Part shown: positions 55,201 through 64,000 of the stretch, one piece after another | Position numbering within the stretch: the stretch's first letter is position 1 | Layout of the letters: every line of letters starts with the position of its first letter | Assembly: GCA_964057225.1 (NCBI GenBank) | Contig: OZ059894.1 | Span: forward strand, 6,789,131 to 6,853,130 | Length of the DNA: 64,000 nt | Source: Auanema rhodensis | Taxonomy: Eukaryota > Nematoda > Chromadorea > Rhabditida > Rhabditidae | Direction: 5' to 3' | Made by a program: the position numbers and the translations under genes | The notes under the pieces: generated by a model | Database searches by the model: none | What the model was told of the DNA's origin: nothing | The model's input: only the letters and a program-made list of their open reading frames with translations

Positions 55201-57229
55201 TTGATTATAGTTGATGATCTTTTAGAAAAAGGAACATTCACGGGGCACAACGTGACTACAGCCTGAACTTTTTTGTGAACAAATCTCTTACATGTGCTCG
55301 CATAAGCTCCTTTTCCGGAAAAAGTAAAAGTCCCATCAAAATTTTACCAAGAAATTCAGAATCTACACATCTGAATACCCAACCTCAAACTACTTTTATT
55401 TGATTATAGTTGATGATCTTTTAGAAAAAGGAACATTCACCGGGCACAACGTGACTACAGCCTGAACTTTTTTGTGAACAAATCTCTTACATGTGCTCGC
55501 ATAAGCTCCTTTTCCGGAAAAAGTAAAAGTCCCATCAAACTTTTACCAAGAAATTCAGAATCTACACATCTGAATACCCAACCTCAAACTATTTTTATTT
55601 GATTATAGTTGATGATCTTTTAGAAAAAGGAACATTCACCGGGCACAACGTGACTACAGCCTGAACTTTTTTGTGAACAAATCTCTTACATGTGCTCGCA
55701 TAAGCTCCTTTTCCGGAAAAAGTAAAAGTCCCATCAAAATTTTACCGAGAAATTCAGAATCTACACATCTGAATACCAAACCTCAAACTATTTTTATTTG
55801 ATTATAGTTGATCATCTTTTAGCAAAAGGCACATTCACCGGGCACAACGTGACTACAGCCTGAACTTTTTTGTGAACAAATCTCTTACATGTGCTCGCAT
55901 AAGCTCCTTTTCCGGAAAAAGTAAAAGTCCCATCAAACTTTTACCAAGAAATTCAGAATCTACACATCTGAATACCCAACCTCAAACTATTTTTATTTGA
56001 TTATAGTTGATCATCTTTTAGAAAAAGGCACATTCACCGGGCACAACGTGACTACAGCCTGAACTTTTTTGTGAACAAATCTCTTACATGTGCTCGCATA
56101 AGCTCCTTTTCCGGAAAAAGTAAAAGTCCCATCAAAATTTTACCGAGAAATTCAGAATCTACACATCTGAATACCAAACCTCAAACTATTTTTATTTGAT
56201 TATAGTTGATCATCTTTTAGCAAAAGGCACATTCACCGGGCACAACGTGACTACAGCCTGAACTTTTTTGTGAACAAATCTCTTACATGTGCTCGCATAA
56301 GCTCCTTTTCCGGAAAAAGTAAAAGTCCCATCAAAATTTTACCAAGAAATTCAGAATCTACACATCTGAATACCCAACCTCAAACTATTTTTATTTGATT
56401 ATAGTTGATCATCTTTTAGAAAAAGGCACATTCACCGGGCACAACGTGACTACAGCCTGAACTTTTTTGTGAACAAATCTCTTACATGTGCTCGCATAAG
56501 CTCCTTTTCCGGAAAAAGTAAAAGTCCCATCAAACTTTTACCGAAAAATTCAGAATCTACACATCTGAATACCCAACCTCAAACTATTTTTATTTGATTA
56601 TAGTTGATCATCTTTTAGAAAAAGGCACATTCACCAGGCACAACGTGACTACAGCCTGAACTTTTTTGTGAACAAATCTCTTACATGTGCTCGCATAAGC
56701 TCCTTTTCCGGAAAAAGTAAAAGTCCCATCAAAATTTTACCAAGAAATTCAGAATCTACACATCTGAATACCCAACCTCAAACTACTTTTGTTTGATTAT
56801 AGTTGATCATCTTTTAGAAAAAGGCACATTCACCGGGCAAAACGTGACTACAGCCTGAACTTTTTTGTGAACAAATCTCTTACATGTGCTCGCATAAGCT
56901 CCTTTTCCGGAAAAAGTAAAAGTCCCATCAAAATTTTACCGAGAAATTCAGAATCTATACATCTGAATACCCAACCTCAAACTATTTTTATTTGATTATA
57001 GTTGATCATCTTTTAGAAAAAGGCACATTCACCGGGCACAACGTGACTACAGCCTGAACTTTTTTGTGAACAAATCTCTTACATGTGCTCGCATAAGCTC
57101 CTTTTCCGGAAAAAGTAAAAGTCCCATCAAACTTTTACCGAAAAATTCAGAATCTACACATCTGAATACCCAACCTCAAACTATTTTTATTTGATTATAG
57201 TTGATCATCTTTTAGAAAAAGGCACATTC

Positions 57230-60200
57230 ACCAGGCACAACGTGACTACAGCCTGAACTTTTTTGTGAACAAATCTCTTACATGTGCTCGCATAAGCTCC
57301 TTTTCCGGAAAAAGTAAAAGTCCCATCAAAATTTTACCAAGAAATTCAGAATCTACACATCTGAATACCCAACCTCAAACTACTTTTGTTTGATTATAGT
57401 TGATCATCTTTTAGAAAAAGGCACATTCACCGGGCAAAACGTGACTACAGCCTGAACTTTTTTGTGAACAAATCTCTTACATGTGCTCGCATAAGCTCCT
57501 TTTCCGGAAAAAGTAAAAGTCCCATCAAAATTTTACCGAGAAATTCAGAATCTATACATCTGAATACCCAACCTCAAACTATTTTTATTTGATTATAGTT
57601 GATCATCTTTTAGAAAAAGGCACATTCACCGGGCACAACGTGACTACAGCCTGAACTTTTTTGTGAACAAATCTCTTACATGTGCTCGCATAAGGTCCTT
57701 TTCCGGAAAAAGTAAAAGTCCCATCAAAATTTTACCGAGAAATTCAGAATCTATACATCTGAATACCCAACCTCAAACTATTTCTATTTGATTATAGTTT
57801 ATGATCTTTTAGAAAAAGGCACATTCACCGGGCACAACGTGACTACAGCCTGAACTTTTTTGTGAACAAATCTCTTACATGTGCTCGCATAAGCTCCTTT
57901 TCCGGAAAAAGGAAAAGTCCCATCAAACTTTTACCAAGAAATTCAGAATCTACACATCTGAATACCCAACCTCAAACTATTTTTATTTGATTATAGTTGA
58001 TGATCTTTTAGAAAAAGGAACATTCACCGGGCACAACGTGACTACAGCCTGAACTTTTTTGTGAACAAATCTCTTACATGTGCTCGCATAAGCTCCTTTT
58101 CCGGAAAAAGTAAAAGTCCCATCAAAATTTTACCAAGAAATTCAGAATCTACACATCTGAATACCCAACCTCAAACTATTTTTATTTGATTATAGTTGAT
58201 CATCTTTTAGAAAAAGGCACATTCACCGGGCACAACGTGACTACAGCCTGAACTTTTTTGTGAACAAATCTCTTACATGTGCTCGCATAAGCTCCTTTTC
58301 CGGAAAAAGTAAAAGTCCCATCAAACTTTTACCAAGAAATTCAGAATCTACACATCTGAATACCCAACCTCAAACTATTTTTATTTGATTATAGTTGATG
58401 ATCTTTTAGAAAAAGGCACATTCACCGGGCACAAAGTGACTACAGCCTGAACTTTTTTGTGAACAAATCTCTTACATGTGCTCGCATAAGCTCCTTTTCC
58501 GGAAAAAGTAAAAGTCCCATCAAAATTTTACCGAAAAATTCAGAATCTACACATCTGAATACCCAACCTCAAACTATTTTTATTTGATTATAGTTGATCA
58601 TCTTTTAGAAAAAGGCACATTCACCGGGCACAACGTGACTACAGCCTGAACTTTTTTGTGAACAAATCTCTTACATGTGCTCGCATAAGCTCCTTTTCCG
58701 GAAAAAGTAAAAGTCCCATCAAAATTTTACCGAAAAATTCAGAATCTACACATCTGAATACCCAACCTCAAACTATTTCTATTTGATTATAGTTGATCAT
58801 CTTTTAGAAAAAGGCACATTCACCGGGCACAACGTGACTACAGCCTGAACTTTTTTGTGAACAAATCTCTTACATGTGCTCGCATAAGCTCCTTTTCCGG
58901 AAAAAGTAAAAGTCCCATCAAACTTTTACCAAGAAATTCAGAATCTACACATCTGAATACCCAACCTCAAACTATTTTTATTTGATTATAGTTGATGATC
59001 TTTTAGAAAAAGGCACATTCACCGGGCACAACGTGACTACAGCCTGAACTTTTTTGTGAACAAATCTCTTACATGTGCTCGCATAAGCTCCTTTTCCGGA
59101 AAAAGTAAAAGTCCCATCAAACTTTTACCAAGAAATTCAGAATCTACACATCTGAATACCCAACCTCAAACTATTTTTATTTGATTATAGTTGATCATCT
59201 TTTAGAAAAAGGCACATTCACCGGGCACAACGTGACTACAGCCTGAACTTTTTTGTGAACAAATCTCTTACATGTGCTCGCATAAGCTCCTTTTCCGGAA
59301 AAAGTAAAAGTCCCATCAAACTTTTACCAAGAAATTCAGAATCTACACATCTGAATACCCAACCTCAAACTATTTTTATTTGATTATAGTTGATGATCTT
59401 TTAGAAAAAGGCACATTCACCGGGCACAACGTGACTACAGCCTGAACTTTTTTGTGAACAAATCTCTTACATGTGCTCGCATAAGCTCCTTTTCCGGAAA
59501 AAGTAAAAGTCCCATCAAAATTTTACCGAAAAATTCAGAATCTACACATCTGAATACCCAACCTCAAACTATTTTTATTTGATTATAGTTGATGATCTTT
59601 TAGAAAAAGGCACATTCACCGGGCACAACGTGACTACAGCCTGAACTTTTTTGTGAACAAATCTCTTACATGTGCTCGCATAAGCTCCTTTTCCGGAAAA
59701 AGTAAAAGTCCCATCAAAATTTTACCGAAAAATCCAGAATCTACACATCTGAATACCCAACCTCAAACTATTTTTATTTGATTATAGTTGATCATCTTTT
59801 AGAAAAAGGCACATTCACCGGGCACAACGTGACTACAGCCTGAACTTTTTTGTGAACAAATCTCTTACATGTGCTCGCATAAGCTCCTTTTCCGGAAAAA
59901 GTAAAAGTCCCATCAAACTTTTACCAAGAAATTCAGAATCTACACATCTGAATACCCAACCTCAAACTATTTTTATTTGATTATAGTTGATCATCTTTTA
60001 GAAAAAGACACATTCACCGGGCACAACGTGACTACAGCCTGAACTTTTTTGTGAACAAATCTCTTACATGTGCTCGCATAAGCTCCTTTTCCGGAAAAAG
60101 TAAAAGTCCCATCAAAATTTTACCGAAAAATCCAGAATCTACACATCTGAATACCCAACCTCAAACTATTTTTATTTGATTATAGTTGATCATCTTTTAG

Positions 60201-63200
60201 AAAAAGGCACATTCACCGGGCACAACGTGACTACAGCCTGAACTTTTTTGTGAACAAATCTCTTACATGTGCTCGCATAAGCTCCTTTTCCGGAAAAAGT
60301 AAAAGTCCCATCAAAATTTTACCAAGAAATTCAGAATCTACACATCTGAATACCCAACCTCAAACTACTTTTGTTTGATTATAGTTGATCATCTTTTAGA
60401 AAAAGGCACATTCACCAGGCACAACGTGACTACAGCCTGAACTTTTTTGTGAACAAATCTCTTACATGTGCTCGCATAAGCTCCTTTTCCGGAAAAAGGA
60501 AAAGTCCCATCAAAATTTTACCGAGAAATTCAGAATCTACACATCTGAATACCCAACCTCAAACTACTTTTGTTTGATTATAGTTGATCATCTTTTAGAA
60601 AAAGGCACATTCACCGGGCAAAACGTGACTACAGCCTGAACTTTTTTGTGAACAAATCTCTTACATGTGCTCGCATAAGCTCCTTTTCCGGAAAAAGTAA
60701 AAGTCCCATCAAAATTTTACCGAGAAATTCAGAATCTATACATCTGAATACCCAACCTCAAACTATTTTTATTTGATTATAGTTGATCATCTTTTAGAAA
60801 AAGGCACATTCACCGGGCACAACGTGACTACAGCCTGAACTTTTTTGTGAACAAATCTCTTACATGTGCTCGCATAAGGTCCTTTTCCGGAAAAAGTAAA
60901 AGTCCCATCAAAATTTTACCGAGAAATTCAGAATCTATACATCTGAATACCCAACCTCAAACTATTTCTATTTGATTATAGTTTATGATCTTTTAGAAAA
61001 AGGCACATTCACCGGGCACAACGTGACTACAGCCTGAACTTTTTTGTGAACAAATCTCTTACATGTGCTCGCATAAGCTCCTTTTCCGGAAAAAGGAAAA
61101 GTCCCATCAAACTTTTACCAAGAAATTCAGAATCTACACATCTGAATACCCAACCTCAAACTATTTTTATTTGATTATAGTTGATGATCTTTTAGAAAAA
61201 GGAACATTCACCGGGCACAACGTGACTACAGCCTGAACTTTTTTGTGAACAAATCTCTTACATGTGCTCGCATAAGCTCCTTTTCCGGAAAAAGTAAAAG
61301 TCCCATCAAAATTTTACCAAGAAATTCAGAATCTACACATCTGAATACCCAACCTCAAACTATTTTTATTTGATTATAGTTGATCATCTTTTAGAAAAAG
61401 GCACATTCACCGGGCACAACGTGACTACAGCCTGAACTTTTTTGTGAACAAATCTCTTACATGTGCTCGCATAAGCTCCTTTTCCGGAAAAAGTAAAAGT
61501 CCCATCAAACTTTTACCAAGAAATTCAGAATCTACACATCTGAATACCCAACCTCAAACTATTTTTATTTGATTATAGTTGATGATCTTTTAGAAAAAGG
61601 CACATTCACCGGGCACAAAGTGACTACAGCCTGAACTTTTTTGTGAACAAATCTCTTACATGTGCTCGCATAAGCTCCTTTTCCGGAAAAAGTAAAAGTC
61701 CCATCAAAATTTTACCGAAAAATTCAGAATCTACACATCTGAATACCCAACCTCAAACTATTTTTATTTGATTATAGTTGATCATCTTTTAGAAAAAGGC
61801 ACATTCACCGGGCACAACGTGACTACAGCCTGAACTTTTTTGTGAACAAATCTCTTACATGTGCTCGCATAAGCTCCTTTTCCGGAAAAAGTAAAAGTCC
61901 CATCAAAATTTTACCGAAAAATTCAGAATCTACACATCTGAATACCCAACCTCAAACTATTTCTATTTGATTATAGTTGATCATCTTTTAGAAAAAGGCA
62001 CATTCACCGGGCACAACGTGACTACAGCCTGAACTTTTTTGTGAACAAATCTCTTACATGTGCTCGCATAAGCTCCTTTTCCGGAAAAAGTAAAAGTCCC
62101 ATCAAACTTTTACCAAGAAATTCAGAATCTACACATCTGAATACCCAACCTCAAACTATTTTTATTTGATTATAGTTGATGATCTTTTAGAAAAAGGCAC
62201 ATTCACCGGGCACAACGTGACTACAGCCTGAACTTTTTTGTGAACAAATCTCTTACATGTGCTCGCATAAGCTCCTTTTCCGGAAAAAGTAAAAGTCCCA
62301 TCAAACTTTTACCAAGAAATTCAGAATCTACACATCTGAATACCCAACCTCAAACTATTTTTATTTGATTATAGTTGATCATCTTTTAGAAAAAGGCACA
62401 TTCACCGGGCACAACGTGACTACAGCCTGAACTTTTTTGTGAACAAATCTCTTACATGTGCTCGCATAAGCTCCTTTTCCGGAAAAAGTAAAAGTCCCAT
62501 CAAAATTTTACCGAAAAATTCAGAATCTACACATCTGAATACCCAACCTCAAACTATTTCTATTTGATTATAGTTGATCATTTTTTAGAAAAAGGCACAT
62601 TCACCGGGCACAACGTGACTACAGCCTGAACTTTTTTGTGAACAAATCTCTTACATGTGCTCGCATAAGCTCCTTTTCCGGAAAAAGTAAAAGTCCCATC
62701 AAACTTTTACCAAGAAATTCAGAATCTACACATCTGAATACCCAACCTCAAACTATTTTTATTTGATTATAGTTGATGATCTTTTAGAAAAAGGCACATT
62801 CACCGGGCACAACGTGACTACAGCCTGAACTTTTTTGTGAACAAATCTCTTACATGTGCTCGCATAAGCTCCTTTTCCGGAAAAAGTAAAAGTCCCATCA
62901 AACTTTTACCAAGAAATTCAGAATCTACACATCTGAATACCCAACCTCAAACTATTTTTATTTGATTATAGTTGATCATCTTTTAGAAAAAGGCACATTC
63001 ACCGGGCACAACGTGACTACAGCCTGAACTTTTTTGTGAACAAATCTCTTACATGTGCTCGCATAAGCTCCTTTTCCGGAAAAAGTAAAAGTCCCATCAA
63101 AATTTTACCGAAAAATTCAGAATCTACACATCTGAATACCCAACCTCAAACTATTTTTATTTGATTATAGTTGATGATCTTTTAGAAAAAGGCACATTCA

Positions 63201-64000
63201 CCGGGCACAACGTGACTACAGCCTGAACTTTTTTGTGAACAAATCTCTTACATGTGCTCGCATAAGCTCCTTTTCCGGAAAAAGTAAAAGTCCCATCAAA
63301 ATTTTACCGAAAAATCCAGAATCTACACATCTGAATACCCAACCTCAAACTATTTTTATTTGATTATAGTTGATCATCTTTTAGAAAAAGGCACATTCAC
63401 CGGGCACAACGTGACTACAGCCTGAACTTTTTTGTGAACAAATCTCTTACATGTGCTCGCATAAGCTCCTTTTCCGGAAAAAGTAAAAGTCCCATCAAAC
63501 TTTTACCAAGAAATTCAGAATCTACACATCTGAATACCCAACCTCAAACTATTTTTATTTGATTATAGTTGATCATCTTTTAGAAAAAGACACATTCACC
63601 GGGCACAACGTGACTACAGCCTGAACTTTTTTGTGAACAAATCTCTTACATGTGCTCGCATAAGCTCCTTTTCCGGAAAAAGTAAAAGTCCCATCAAAAT
63701 TTTACCGAAAAATCCAGAATCTACACATCTGAATACCCAACCTCAAACTATTTTTATTTGATTATAGTTGATCATCTTTTAGAAAAAGGCACATTCACCG
63801 GGCACAACGTGACTACAGCCTGAACTTTTTTGTGAACAAATCTCTTACATGTGCTCGCATAAGCTCCTTTTCCGGAAAAAGTAAAAGTCCCATCAAAATT
63901 TTACCGAAAAATCCAGAATCTACACATCTGAATACCCAACCTCAAACTATTTTTATTTGATTATAGTTGATCATCTTTTAGAAAAAGACACATTCACCGG
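57230..64000. repeat. Large tandem duplication within the satellite (16 monomers, 3184 bp)
   Basis: Rare markers recur in the same order at an offset of 3184 bp: CGGGCAAAACG at 57431 and 60615, TAAGGTCC at 57691 and 60875, ACAAAGTG at 58431 and 61615. Further right the offset becomes 3582 bp (AATCCAGAAT at 59731 and 63313), so the second copy gained two extra monomers. This shows a higher-order unit of about 16 monomers that expanded recently. Confidence 0.85.

Larger units (their letters stand above)
40101..64000. repeat. 199-bp satellite array, about 118 copies, open at the window end
   Basis: A head-to-tail array of a 199-bp monomer (for example TTTGATTATAGTTGATCATC as its start and ACGTGACTACAGCCTGAAC in the middle). 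Successive copies of the latter are 199 bp apart. No coding frame survives. Copies are nearly identical, with diagnostic variants: CGGGGACAA or CGGGCACAA or CAGGCACAA; CCCATGAAA or CCCATCAAA; GATGATC or GATCATC. The left block (40.1-45.7 kb) mainly has the GGGGAC/CATG types, the right block the GGGCAC/CATC types, with a return to left types at about 48.6-49.4 kb. The unit length is close to one nucleosome plus linker. Likely heterochromatin. Confidence 0.98.

Noticed and set aside
40101-64000. Satellite as a CRISPR array or multicopy gene family
   Set aside because: The full 199 bp is repeated without unique spacers and no frame stays open through it.

Overview
The window looks like nuclear DNA of a small invertebrate with very short introns. 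Most introns in the clear genes are 40-55 bp and intron density is high: the DHX8-like gene has 23 exons and the WDR20-like gene 17. A nematode fits best, because there is a nematode-style GH25 lysozyme, intron-like AG acceptors just upstream of several start codons (as left by spliced-leader trans-splicing), and a same-strand cluster of housekeeping genes. The species cannot be named from sequence alone. All gene models were built by hand from splice signals, reading phase and recalled family sequences; none was checked by search or transcript.

Layout. 1-18.7 kb is AT-rich and gene-poor, with two (CT)n tracts and a switch of purine/pyrimidine strand bias near 9.16 kb; it may be large introns or intergenic DNA, and only weak exon candidates are seen. 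18.7-19.7 kb (+) encodes a small nuclear HTH (Brinker/CENP-B-like) protein. A tRNA-Ala(CGC) lies at 20.4 kb (-). 20.8-24.3 kb (-) encodes a 74-residue amphipathic protein split by a 3.2 kb intron.

26.3-36.0 kb is the dense core, all on the + strand: DHX8/Prp22 spliceosomal helicase, WDR20 (activator of USP12/46 deubiquitinases) and SAE1/AOS1 (SUMO E1 subunit). The two gaps are almost equal (416 and 417 bp), so a transcription cluster or operon is possible. 

36.2-40.1 kb carries nine intact tRNA-Ile(AAT) genes and two 5'-half pseudogenes. Most are amplified as a 161-bp tandem unit. Between the two tRNA groups sits a GH25-like lysozyme gene whose central catalytic pair appears to be lost.

40.1 kb to the window end is an unbroken satellite of about 118 copies of a 199-bp monomer, with nested higher-order repeats, subfamily blocks, two units carrying an inverted core, and one 482-bp terminal-inverted-repeat element flanked by an 8-bp duplication of the satellite. 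The satellite starts inside a tRNA spacer, so the tRNA-Ile genes mark the edge of what is probably heterochromatin.
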